From Candidatus Galacturonatibacter soehngenii (GTDB lineage Bacteria; Bacillota; Clostridia; Lachnospirales; Lachnospiraceae): DNA of 64,000 nucleotides. The position numbers and the translations under genes are program-made. Below, one piece after another: positions 17,598-26,186 of the stretch (position 1 is the stretch's first letter; every line of letters begins with the position of its first letter). The stretch is taken from positions 310,001 through 374,000 of the forward strand of contig NZ_WAGX01000005.1 in NCBI RefSeq assembly GCF_008830185.1. Direction: 5' to 3'. The notes beneath the pieces are model-generated. The model had not been told where the DNA came from. It ran no database searches and saw only the letters and a list, made by a program, of their open reading frames with translations.

Positions 17598-18905
17598 TTA
17601 TCTTTTCATTTCAGCCAATATCATGTTTTGTCCATATCGTTTTGTACCAATGCAAGAAATAATTTTATTTTCAAGATTTTCTTCACTGTTTATCAACGTT
17701 TTCACATATTCCTTACTATGTCCTACAAAGTATTTTACTCCATCAATTTGCGTTTCTTCTTCGATTAACACTTCCAATTCTTTTCCAATTTGGCTATTCA
17801 AATAATCCTCTGATTGTTTTTTTGTAATTGCAAGCAATGTTGCACTGCGATTATTTTTGATGTGTTCCTCTACTTGCTCTTCCATTTCAGCCGCTTTGGT
17901 TCCTTGTCTTTTGGAATATTTAAAAACATGCATTTCAAAGAAATTCACTTTTTCAACATATTCTTTTGTAATATTAAATTCTTCTTCTGTTTCTCCTGGA
18001 AATCCAACGATAACGTCCGTTGTAATTGCAGGATTGTTGAAATATTTGCGTAAAAGCATGCATTTTTCATAATATTCTTGCGCACTATATCTGCGATTCA
18101 TCCTTTTTAATGTCTTATCGCATCCACTTTGTAACGACAGATGAAAATGCGGGCACATGTTTTTTAGATTAGAAAGCGTTGAGGCAAACTCTTCTGTTAT
18201 GATTCTTGGTTCTAAGGAACCAAGTCGTATTCTTTCAATTCCCTGAACCTTACTAACTGCAACGACTAAAGACAACAAATCCTCTTCTTCTAAATCTACA
18301 CCGTAGGAGCTTAAGTGAATTCCAGTCAACACTACTTCTTTAAATCCTTTCGCAGAAAGCTTTTCAACCTCACTTATCACTTGCGTTATCTTTCTACTTC
18401 TCACTCTTCCTCTCGCATATGGTATGATACAGTAGCTACAAAACTGATTACAGCCATCTTGCACCTTTATAATAGCTCTCGTATGTTCCAAAGAGCTTTC
18501 AAGCTCTAATTCTTCATACTCTGTGGTATGATTGATATCAATAACATGAGAGAGCTCTTGCTCACTTTCATACTCATTTAGAATGCGTATGATGTCTTTC
18601 TTTTTATTGTTTCCTACAATGATATCTACACAATCATCTAGTTCTATTTGTTCCTTTGACGCTTGTGCATAACATCCTGTAGCTACCACAATCGCCTCTG
18701 GATTCATTTTCTTTGCTTTATGAAGCATTTGTCTTGATTTTCGATCTGCTATATTAGTAACCGTACAGGTATTAATAATATAAACATCCGCTTTATCTGT
18801 AAAGCCAACAATCTCATATCCGCTTTGCTCTAGCATTTGTTGCATTGCTTCTGTTTCATAAGCATTTACTTTGCAACCAAGATTGTGTAAAGCCGCTTTT
18901 TTCAT
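17598..18905 (-). CDS. mtaB: tRNA t6A37 methylthiotransferase MtaB
   Basis: Radical-SAM enzyme that converts t6A37 to ms2t6A37 in ANN-decoding tRNAs. The 435-aa protein has the N-terminal UPF0004 domain with three Cys (LGCKVNAYETEAM, CTVTN, GCYAQ), the radical-SAM motif CNQFCSYC at about residue 151 and a C-terminal TRAM domain. Length and sequence match Bacillus YqeV. AGGAGA precedes the ATG. In Bacillus mtaB follows rsmE in the dnaK region; here it is separated by nifS, thiI and the HPr paralogue. Confidence 0.95.
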   Translation of the reverse strand: MKKAALHNLGCKVNAYETEAMQQMLEQSGYEIVGFTDKADVYIINTCTVTNIADRKSRQMLHKAKKMNPEAIVVATGCYAQASKEQIELDDCVDIIVGNNKKKDIIRILNEYESEQELSHVIDINHTTEYEELELESSLEHTRAIIKVQDGCNQFCSYCIIPYARGRVRSRKITQVISEVEKLSAKGFKEVVLTGIHLSSYGVDLEEEDLLSLVVAVSKVQGIERIRLGSLEPRIITEEFASTLSNLKNMCPHFHLSLQSGCDKTLKRMNRRYSAQEYYEKCMLLRKYFNNPAITTDVIVGFPGETEEEFNITKEYVEKVNFFEMHVFKYSKRQGTKAAEMEEQVEEHIKNNRSATLLAITKKQSEDYLNSQIGKELEVLIEEETQIDGVKYFVGHSKEYVKTLINSEENLENKIISCIGTKRYGQNMILAEMKR

Positions 18906-19098
18906 AGTTTTTCTCCTATTCTATCATGTTATACAAAATTGCTTTTGTCCCATTGTATGCTTTGTCCAACATATGTGTTTTATTTGTAAATTGTACGTAA
19001 ACTTTATTTATTTTTTATCCTGTTTGCACATATTATCAAAATATTTTTGTTCAAAACATTAAAATTCCGTCAAATCTGATATTTCTGTTAATTGCATC

Positions 19099-19127
19099 TT
19101 GACTTTTAATTTCCATAAATGTAAGAT
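19099..19127 (+). promoter_or_regulatory. Promoter of the HPr-like gene
   Basis: TTGACT (19099-19104), 17-nt spacer, TAAGAT (19122-19127), then AGGGAGG 8 nt before the ATG at 19160. Good vegetative promoter geometry in the divergent gap between mtaB and this gene. Confidence 0.65.
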
Positions 19128-19159
19128 AAATATATCAAAACACAAGGGAGGTTTTAAAG

Positions 19160-19390
19160 ATGAAAACAGTTCAAATTTCTTTAAATTCTATCGATAAAGT
19201 TAAATCATTTGTTAATGAAATTACTAAATTTGATTATGATTTTGACTTAGTTTCAGGAAGATATGTTATTGACGCAAAATCTATTATGGGAATTTTCAGT
19301 TTGGATTTGTCTAAGCCAATCGATTTAAATATCCATGCTGAAGACGAAATCGAATCAATCTTAGCAGCACTTAATCCTTACTTAATCTAA
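19160..19390 (+). CDS. HPr-like protein lacking the phosphorylatable histidine
   Basis: The 76-aa protein has the HPr fold signature in its middle (DAKSIMGIFSLDLSKPIDLN), where Ser41 aligns with the regulatory Ser46 of HPr and Crh. The N-terminal active-site loop of HPr (G-x-H-A-R-P around His15) is replaced by SLNSIDKVKSF with no histidine, so it cannot carry phosphate from enzyme I. It resembles Crh in principle: a regulatory HPr paralogue. It has its own promoter and terminator and stands alone on the plus strand among minus-strand genes. Whether Ser41 is phosphorylated is inference. Confidence 0.8.
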   Translation: MKTVQISLNSIDKVKSFVNEITKFDYDFDLVSGRYVIDAKSIMGIFSLDLSKPIDLNIHAEDEIESILAALNPYLI

Positions 19391-19458
19391 TTCGTAAGGC
19401 TTATTATCAAAAATATTATAGAAATGATTATCTTTCTATTTATAAATTGAAACCAAAG

Positions 19459-19496
19459 CAGTTGCCACATCATTGAGAAATTGGCAGCTGTTTTTT
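19459..19496 (+). terminator. Terminator of the HPr-like gene
   Basis: CAGTTGCCA (19459-19467) pairs with TGGCAGCTG (19482-19490, one G-T wobble) and is followed by six T. Standard intrinsic terminator 68 nt after the stop. Confidence 0.85.
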
Positions 19497-19530
19497 ACAT
19501 ATCAAAAATCGCAAGCAATTTTTGATATGT
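19497..19530. terminator. Perfect 13-bp inverted repeat after thiI
   Basis: ACATATCAAAAAT (19497-19509) and ATTTTTGATATGT (19518-19530) are perfect complements with an 8-nt loop. It lies 9 nt beyond the thiI stop (minus strand) and directly abuts the HPr-gene terminator, so it may end convergent thiI transcripts. It lacks a U tract on the minus side. Confidence 0.55.
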
Positions 19531-19538
19531 AACGCCTT

Positions 19539-20717
19539 TTATTCACATATAATAACTTCTTCTGTTTTTAAAGCAGTCTCAACCAATTCGTCAATCTTTT
19601 CTTCAAGATTTCTTTCCGAACGTTTTATAATATTAACATTTGGCTTAGTCACTGGATGTTTTGCAACAAAGATAGTACAACAGTCTTCAAATGGAAGAAT
19701 GGAAGTTTCATACGTGTTGATTTTTAAGGAAATGTCAACAATATCTTGTTTATCAAAACTAATAAGCGGTCTGATAACAGGCATGGTACATACTTCATTT
19801 GTTGCAGCGAGACTTTGCATTGTCTGACTGGCTACTTGTCCAATACTTTCTCCTGTAATTAACCCTAAAGACCCTGTTTCTTTTGCAATATGCTCGGCAA
19901 TCCTCATCATATATCTTCTCATTATAATAGTTAACTCATCATGTGGACACTTTTCATAAATATACAATTGAATGTCGGTAAAATTAATAATGTGTAGATG
20001 AATTGGTCCTGAGTATACCGATACTAGTTTCGCCAAATCTACTACCTTTTGCTTTGCTCTTTCACTCGTATATGGTGGTGCATGAAAATATACCGCATCA
20101 ATTTTTACACCTCTTCTTGCAACCATGTATCCTGCAACAGGGCTGTCAATTCCTCCAGACAATAAAAGCATGGCCTTTCCATTCGTACCAACTGGCATTC
20201 CACCAGCTCCTGGAATGACAGTAGAATAAATATAAATCTTCTCACGTATTTCTACATTAAGTAGTACTTGAGGATTATGAACATCTACTTTCACATTAGG
20301 AAAAGCTTGTAAGATTTTTTCACCAAGACTATAGTTTATTTGCATGGAGTCCATTGGATAATTTTTTCTAGCACGTCGTGCATTTACTTTAAATGTTTGA
20401 TCAAGCGTTGGATGGGCTTTTTTAAAATATGCTACAACATCTTTTGCTAATTGTTCAAAACCTTCATCCTCAACATGAACAACTGGACATATACCAACGA
20501 TACCAAACACCTTTTTGAGTGCATCCACGGTTTCCTCATAATCATATTCACTTAATACTTCTACATAGATTCTACCTTGTTGCTTTGATACCTCAAACTC
20601 ACCATCCACTTTCCTTAGTGCATGCTTGATTTGTTTTACTAATGCGTCTTCAAACAAATATTTATTTTTTCCTTTAATTCCGATTTCTCCATACTTAATT
20701 AAAAATGATTTAAACAT
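19539..20717 (-). CDS. thiI: tRNA 4-thiouridine synthetase ThiI
   Basis: ThiI adenylates U8 of tRNA and transfers sulfur to give s4U, and in some species also feeds thiazole synthesis. The 392-aa protein has the N-terminal ferredoxin-like and THUMP domains (about 1-170) and the PP-loop pyrophosphatase motif SGGIDSPVAGYM. It has no C-terminal rhodanese domain, like Bacillus ThiI, so it probably takes sulfur directly from the neighbouring cysteine desulfurase. GGAGGAAA precedes the ATG. It lies 14 nt after that gene. Confidence 0.96.
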   Translation of the reverse strand: MFKSFLIKYGEIGIKGKNKYLFEDALVKQIKHALRKVDGEFEVSKQQGRIYVEVLSEYDYEETVDALKKVFGIVGICPVVHVEDEGFEQLAKDVVAYFKKAHPTLDQTFKVNARRARKNYPMDSMQINYSLGEKILQAFPNVKVDVHNPQVLLNVEIREKIYIYSTVIPGAGGMPVGTNGKAMLLLSGGIDSPVAGYMVARRGVKIDAVYFHAPPYTSERAKQKVVDLAKLVSVYSGPIHLHIINFTDIQLYIYEKCPHDELTIIMRRYMMRIAEHIAKETGSLGLITGESIGQVASQTMQSLAATNEVCTMPVIRPLISFDKQDIVDISLKINTYETSILPFEDCCTIFVAKHPVTKPNVNIIKRSERNLEEKIDELVETALKTEEVIICE

Positions 20718-20731
20718 CTATTTCCTCCAAA

Positions 20732-21886
20732 TCAGTGCCGTTTATATATTCTTAGTTTTGGTAATATTTCTTTCAACGCATCCAAACAATAACTTAGCTC
20801 TTCCTTTGTTGTTTCAAAAGAAAAACTAAATCGGATTGTAGAATCTAAAAGTTCTTTTTCTACTCCAATCGCTTTTAAAGTGGGACTAACCGTAGGCTTA
20901 TTGGAAGCACACGCTGAACCAGCCGAAACATAGATTTCTTTACTCTCAAGCGCATGAAGTAAAACCTCACTTCTTACATGTAAAAAACTAGCACTAACGA
21001 TATGAGGAGCACTGTCTAATCCTGTCTTTCCATTTAAATAAACACCTTCAAGTTTAGAAATCTCTTCTACAAAATAACTTTTCAAACGATATAAATTGTC
21101 TATTTTTTCTTCAAAATTCTCATATGTTTTTAATACTGCCATACCAATTCCTGCTATCCCAGGAACATTCTCTGTTCCTGAGCGCATTCCTTTTTGCTGG
21201 CCACCACCAAAAGCAATTGGTTTTATTTTCACTTTTTCACTGATATAACAAAATCCAACTCCCTTTGGTCCATTTATCTTATGACCACTAGCCGATAACA
21301 AATCAATGTTTAGTCTTTTCGGATATATTTTATATTTTCCAAAACCTTGTATCGCATCTACATGAAAAAGTGTATTTGGATTTTTTTCTTTAATCATTTG
21401 CGCTATTTTATCAATTGGTTGAACGGATCCGATTTCATTGTTTACATACATAATAGAGACTAAAATGGTATCGTCACAAATTGCTTTGTCAAGTTCCTCC
21501 AATGAAACAATTCCAGCTTCGTCCACAGGAAGATAGGTTACACGAAATCCTTGTTCTTCTAAGTATTTCATCGTATTTATAACAGACGGATGTTCTATTA
21601 TAGTAGTAATCAAATGTTTTCCTGTACGAATATTTGCCATGGCACTTCCTATGATTGCCAAGTTATTGGATTCTGTACCCCCAGAAGTAAAAAATAATTC
21701 CTTTTCATTAACCTTTAAAGTAGAAGCAATTATTTCTTTTGACTGCTTTAAATACTTCTCAGCTTCCACTCCCTTAATATGCATCGAGGAAGGATTTGCG
21801 TAATCTTTTGTCATAGCATTAATTACAATATCCTTTACTTCTTCAAAACATTTTGTTGTTGCTGAATTATCTAAATAACATTCCAC
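20732..21886 (-). CDS. Cysteine desulfurase (NifS/NifZ-type)
   Basis: Class V aminotransferase-fold PLP enzyme that takes sulfur from cysteine as an enzyme persulfide. The 384-aa protein has FHVDAIQGFGK, the PLP lysine in SASGHKINGPKG and the active-site cysteine in SAGSACASNKPTVS. Adjacency to a rhodanese-less thiI matches Bacillus NifZ, a dedicated sulfur donor for s4U. The start is GTG with AGGATGG 9 nt upstream. Confidence 0.94.
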   Translation of the reverse strand: MECYLDNSATTKCFEEVKDIVINAMTKDYANPSSMHIKGVEAEKYLKQSKEIIASTLKVNEKELFFTSGGTESNNLAIIGSAMANIRTGKHLITTIIEHPSVINTMKYLEEQGFRVTYLPVDEAGIVSLEELDKAICDDTILVSIMYVNNEIGSVQPIDKIAQMIKEKNPNTLFHVDAIQGFGKYKIYPKRLNIDLLSASGHKINGPKGVGFCYISEKVKIKPIAFGGGQQKGMRSGTENVPGIAGIGMAVLKTYENFEEKIDNLYRLKSYFVEEISKLEGVYLNGKTGLDSAPHIVSASFLHVRSEVLLHALESKEIYVSAGSACASNKPTVSPTLKAIGVEKELLDSTIRFSFSFETTKEELSYCLDALKEILPKLRIYKRH

Positions 21887-21900
21887 TGTTAATATCCATC

Positions 21901-22653
21901 CTATTCATCGGTTTCTTTACCCTCTAATTGAAACATAATAACAGACAGCGCTGTAAGTCCTGCTGTCTCTGTTCTAAGTATTCGTTTTCCTAATGTAATC
22001 GTCTTCATATTATGTTTACGTGCACTTGCAATTTCATTTTCATCAAAACCCCCTTCAGGGCCTATAAAAACTCCAATCGAAGTATTTGCTTTGAGGGAAG
22101 CAATCACTTGCTTTGTCTCTTTCATTTTGTCTGCATGTTCATACGGTATTAAATTATACTCAAAATTCTTTGCATAATCAAGTGCTTCTTGAAAGGACAT
22201 TACATGTTTTACATTTGGAACAACACTTCTTTTCGATTGTTTTGCTGCACTTTCTGCAATTGCCTGCCACCGTTTGACCTTATTTGATTGTTTTTTCTCA
22301 TCTAATTTTACAACAGAGTGTTTCATGGATACCGGAATAATTTCGAATACTCCTAATTCTACTGCTTTTTGAATAATAAGTTCCATCTTATCCGCTTTAG
22401 GTAGTCCTTGAAATAAATAAATCTTAGAGGGAAGCTCTCCCCCCTCTTCATCAATAGACAAAACAGTGGCAATAATTTCTTCATTTGTAATCTTACTTAG
22501 CTCACATAAGTAATCTTTATTGATTCCATTACTAATAAGAAGCTTCTCTCCTATCTTCATACGAAGTACATTCTTGATATGATTGACATCAGCCCCTGTA
22601 ATGGTAATATAGTTTTCTTTAATTTGATTGTCGTTTACAAAAAAATGATGCAT
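21901..22653 (-). CDS. rsmE: 16S rRNA m3U1498 methyltransferase RsmE
   Basis: SPOUT-class methyltransferase acting on 16S rRNA U1498 of the 30S subunit. The 250-aa protein has an N-terminal PUA-like domain (HHFFVNDNQI, ADVNHIKNVLR) and the knotted C-terminal domain with IGVFIGPEGGFDENEI and LGKRILRTETAGLTAL. AGGGAGAAA precedes the ATG. It follows prmA by 8 nt, the usual Firmicute pair. Confidence 0.96.
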   Translation of the reverse strand: MHHFFVNDNQIKENYITITGADVNHIKNVLRMKIGEKLLISNGINKDYLCELSKITNEEIIATVLSIDEEGGELPSKIYLFQGLPKADKMELIIQKAVELGVFEIIPVSMKHSVVKLDEKKQSNKVKRWQAIAESAAKQSKRSVVPNVKHVMSFQEALDYAKNFEYNLIPYEHADKMKETKQVIASLKANTSIGVFIGPEGGFDENEIASARKHNMKTITLGKRILRTETAGLTALSVIMFQLEGKETDE

Positions 22654-22661
22654 ATTTCTCC

Positions 22662-23615
22662 CTATAGTTTCTTAGCTGTAACAGATACCCATTCACCTTG
22701 ATGTGTTATCTCAACAATCTCAAAACCATTGTCTTTCACCGCTGCTACAACGTCTTCTTCTTTTTTATCAATAATACCAGAGGTAATATAGTAGCCATTT
22801 GGTTTTAAATTTTTCTTAATAACAGGCGTTAAAGGTATCAAAACATCTGCCAAAATATTAGCAACAACAATATCATAGGCTTCACATCCTACTTCCTGTT
22901 GTAAATTAATATCCTCTAATAAATTACCTGCCTCTACATGAAATTTATCCTCTGGAATTTGATTTACTTTCGCATTCTCGATTGATGCATTGATTGCATT
23001 CGGATCAATATCAATGCCTCTTGCGTATGTTGCCCCAAGTTTGATGGAAACGATGGAAAGAATACCACTTCCGCAACCTACGTCAAATACTTTTGTTGTA
23101 CTTGTAATATATTTTTTAAGCTGCCTGATACATAATTGCGTTGTTTCGTGCATTCCTGTTCCAAATGCAGTCCCTGGATCAATTTGAATCATTAGTTTGT
23201 CATGATCTTCTGGCTTTACTTCTTCCCACGATGGTTTGATTAAAATATCGTCTACACTAAACTGCTTAAAATACTGTTTCCAATTATTAATCCAATCTTT
23301 ATCTTCTGTTTGTGATTCCATTATCGTGCACTCACCAACCTCCATATAGCTTCTTAATTCATTTAACTCATGCTTTACATTTTGAAGCGTCTCTTTTGCA
23401 TCTACTTCGCTATCAATATAAAAGCTGATATAAGCTACGTTATCATCTGGTCCCATGTCTGGCAAAATATCGACAAACATTTGCTTTTTATCTGCTTCAG
23501 ATAATGGTATTTTGTCTTCAATCTCCACACCTTCAATACCAAGATCCATCAGCGTACTACTAATGATGTCTTCCGCATCTGTAATTGTTTTGATTGTATA
23601 TTTATTCCACTTCAC
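22662..23615 (-). CDS. prmA: Ribosomal protein L11 methyltransferase PrmA
   Basis: Class I SAM methyltransferase that trimethylates ribosomal protein L11. The 317-aa protein has an N-terminal L11-recognition domain and the catalytic domain with DPGTAFGTGMHETTQ, VFDVGCGSGILSI and DIVVANILADVLIPL. The start is GTG with AGAGGTG upstream. It lies 34 nt after the large cyclic-nucleotide-domain gene. Confidence 0.96.
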   Translation of the reverse strand: MKWNKYTIKTITDAEDIISSTLMDLGIEGVEIEDKIPLSEADKKQMFVDILPDMGPDDNVAYISFYIDSEVDAKETLQNVKHELNELRSYMEVGECTIMESQTEDKDWINNWKQYFKQFSVDDILIKPSWEEVKPEDHDKLMIQIDPGTAFGTGMHETTQLCIRQLKKYITSTTKVFDVGCGSGILSIVSIKLGATYARGIDIDPNAINASIENAKVNQIPEDKFHVEAGNLLEDINLQQEVGCEAYDIVVANILADVLIPLTPVIKKNLKPNGYYITSGIIDKKEEDVVAAVKDNGFEIVEITHQGEWVSVTAKKL

Positions 23616-23649
23616 TCGTACACCTCTTTATTATTCGAGAATTCTCTCT

Positions 23650-25959
23650 TTATTGGTTATGGAATGCTAAATTATCTTCTAATTCTTTGGTAACAGTACC
23701 ACCATTTCTTCGAATAGAAGCATATGCATTTTCTAATTTCTTAATTTTAGCAGCTTGTAATGTTTCATAGCGGTCAAGCAATTCTGAAAAAGCTGGAAAA
23801 TTACTCAATTCAGTTCGAATTGGTTTTGAAAAAGGACAATAGGTTAGTAAGATTGCTCTGGCAATTTTATTCAATCTTGACGAACCTTTCGATTCATATC
23901 GAATCCATTGAATATAATCTTGCACAAATACCTCTCTATAATTATTTCGAACTCGAGTAATTTCATTTCGCAACTTTTCTTTTGCCTGTGGTGACAAATC
24001 ACGATTCTTTTTATAAAACTGTATATAATCATAATACTCAGAGGTTAAGGATTTTTCTGTTATATCACTCCAGTATACCCCCTGAACATTTCTACAAATC
24101 TCCCATCGATATCGTCCAGCCACGCTAATCAACATATCTTCTGCTTGTTCTTTACTAAGTATTGGCATAACAAATCGAGCAGGTGTATCTTTTCTAAGTC
24201 CTGACGTTTCTTGCCACATACTACTTTTTGAACCAACATTTGGCATTAATATTGTAATTGGAAGTATTTTTTTCTCAATATATTCCTTCGCAATCCCTTT
24301 ACTAGAATCATGGTATAACACAGTCCGATAAAACAAAGAAAAGTCAATTTTTTGCAACTCTTCATACGCCTTTATAATATCAGATTTCTTTTGTATTAAT
24401 TTATCTATTGTTCCTATTATGAAATCTTTATGCAAAATCGGACAAAAAGTTAATACTTTTCCACTGGTAATCTTATTCGCAGCTCGAAACATATTTTCTA
24501 TTTCAAACGTAACTTTTCCTTTTTGATCCTTTAAATATTCTCTTTCTTCTGCTTCGGAAACATGTTGTGTTTTTTTCTTTTCGCGAAGCATGCCTTGGTA
24601 ATCTAAATCAAATTCATTTTTAGAAGGTTCTGCTTTTCCATAATAGATTTCCTGCAACCATTCCTTCATCGTATAAATTGGATATTCGCTTACTTCTTGC
24701 TCTTGTTTTAAATAAAACAATTGTAGTAACTGGCTTTCTGTAATGAATTTCTCGTCCACATAGCCATAATTTAAGAACAAATCAATGACTGGCTCAGCCA
24801 TTTTGGTTTCTTCAGCCTTAAAGAAAATCAATTCATATAATTCATAAAAAATCTTAGTAATTGCCTTACGCAGCTTATCCACTTCATCTGTTGTGGCTGA
24901 TTTGTCTGGAAGCGAATTGTATACTGTCAAATATTGTTTAAACTTGTCCGCCTTATCTTGGCTAATACCAGAATATTCTAATATTGTAGCAAGTGAGTCC
25001 TTAGCAAGTACTTTGGCTCCTTTTATTTGTTCAATCGTGTATTGTTTGGTCAAATCGTTTTGTTCATCATCCAAATCTGCCCCAACCTTTATCTTCGTCT
25101 TAAAATGACTAATCAAGACTGGTAATACTGCTTGTTCAATCACTTTTTCTTTGGTGACAAAAGTTGTTATATTTTTAATTCTAGACCAAACAAATGAAAT
25201 GTCTCCATTTGACTCGTTAATCATAAATGCAAGTTCTGCAAGTCGCATAAATAGATTGTCCTCATCCTTTGCAAATAATGCATGTTTGACTTGATTAACA
25301 TATTCAATAATAGGTTCATAAGCATCCGAAATCTCTAATATATTTTCATGAAAGCGTTTTACTTCCGTCATCATTACATATTCACTTGCAGAGTAGAACT
25401 TCTTTTTTAACTCAAGAGGAATCAAGTCTAAATTGATAAAATAATCTAAATCAGCCGTTACAATCGCATTATCTTCTTCAAACTCCTCTAAATTTTCAAT
25501 GCGTTTAATTTGTGCTGGTTCTTTATGATAATTCTTACAAATCTGCTTGTACTCTTCATATTCATTTCTTATAAATTGAGAAATTTCTTCACTCAAACCT
25601 TTTAATTTCTCAAATTCTCCTGTAATGCTGATCATTTGTTTTGCCAATGAACTTATTATAATTCCAGCATACGTTTTATCAGCGGCAAATACCTTTCCTA
25701 AATCTTGTAGCGTTTCCAACTGAAAATAGCATATTAAAGTTTCCTCATTGGCAGTATAATTATATAGATATTTGCCGATTCCAAGATCTAATACCCCTAG
25801 TACATTTCCTGCCATAATTGTATTTTCACCATATTTACCAGTCGCTTTTACACTACCCGTTAAAATAATACAAATCTCATTTATGGTAGCCCCTTCTTGG
25901 TAAATAACTGCTCCTGCTTCTAATCGTCGAGTCATCATGGACTGTTCTAATCTCCCCAT
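23650..25959 (-). CDS. Large cyclic-nucleotide-binding-domain protein of unknown function
   Basis: The 769-aa product begins with a cNMP-binding-like beta-roll (about residues 12-125: RRLEAGAVIYQEGATINEIC, LTGSVKATGKYGENTIMAGN) and continues for 640 residues with no domain I recognise. The rest is mostly charged and helical, with no membrane segments, no signal peptide and no helix-turn-helix at the C-terminus. It is therefore not a Crp-type transcription factor, although the N-terminus would cause such a label. The ATG at 25959 has AAAGGATG upstream. It is upstream of and co-directional with prmA-rsmE. It may be a cyclic-nucleotide-responsive effector; that is inference. I have seen no similar protein with assigned function. 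Confidence 0.7.
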   Translation of the reverse strand: MGRLEQSMMTRRLEAGAVIYQEGATINEICIILTGSVKATGKYGENTIMAGNVLGVLDLGIGKYLYNYTANEETLICYFQLETLQDLGKVFAADKTYAGIIISSLAKQMISITGEFEKLKGLSEEISQFIRNEYEEYKQICKNYHKEPAQIKRIENLEEFEEDNAIVTADLDYFINLDLIPLELKKKFYSASEYVMMTEVKRFHENILEISDAYEPIIEYVNQVKHALFAKDEDNLFMRLAELAFMINESNGDISFVWSRIKNITTFVTKEKVIEQAVLPVLISHFKTKIKVGADLDDEQNDLTKQYTIEQIKGAKVLAKDSLATILEYSGISQDKADKFKQYLTVYNSLPDKSATTDEVDKLRKAITKIFYELYELIFFKAEETKMAEPVIDLFLNYGYVDEKFITESQLLQLFYLKQEQEVSEYPIYTMKEWLQEIYYGKAEPSKNEFDLDYQGMLREKKKTQHVSEAEEREYLKDQKGKVTFEIENMFRAANKITSGKVLTFCPILHKDFIIGTIDKLIQKKSDIIKAYEELQKIDFSLFYRTVLYHDSSKGIAKEYIEKKILPITILMPNVGSKSSMWQETSGLRKDTPARFVMPILSKEQAEDMLISVAGRYRWEICRNVQGVYWSDITEKSLTSEYYDYIQFYKKNRDLSPQAKEKLRNEITRVRNNYREVFVQDYIQWIRYESKGSSRLNKIARAILLTYCPFSKPIRTELSNFPAFSELLDRYETLQAAKIKKLENAYASIRRNGGTVTKELEDNLAFHNQ

Positions 25960-26073
25960 CTTTTGTCATCCTTTCCGTATACGTACATCCTTGTAGTCTA
26001 AATGTCATTTTGAGTATTTTCTTTTGTAAAACGAATTTATATATTTTTAAATATACCATATTATTCTTATTCA

Positions 26074-26112
26074 ATAATAAGCCCATATCAAAACATGATA
26101 TGGGCTTATTAT
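26074..26112 (-). terminator. Strong inverted repeat downstream of the GH112 gene
   Basis: Arms of 17 nt (26074-26090 and 26096-26112, core AAGCCCATATCA / TGATATGGGCTT) pair perfectly around a 5-nt loop. It lies 75 nt beyond the GH112 stop. There is no clear U tract on the minus strand, so it may also stabilise the 3' end. Confidence 0.65.
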
Positions 26113-26186
26113 AGCATTTATCCGCTCGATAGACAATAGTTCTAATTGTCCACTCATTTAAGATATGTTACTCTAATGCTTTTACT

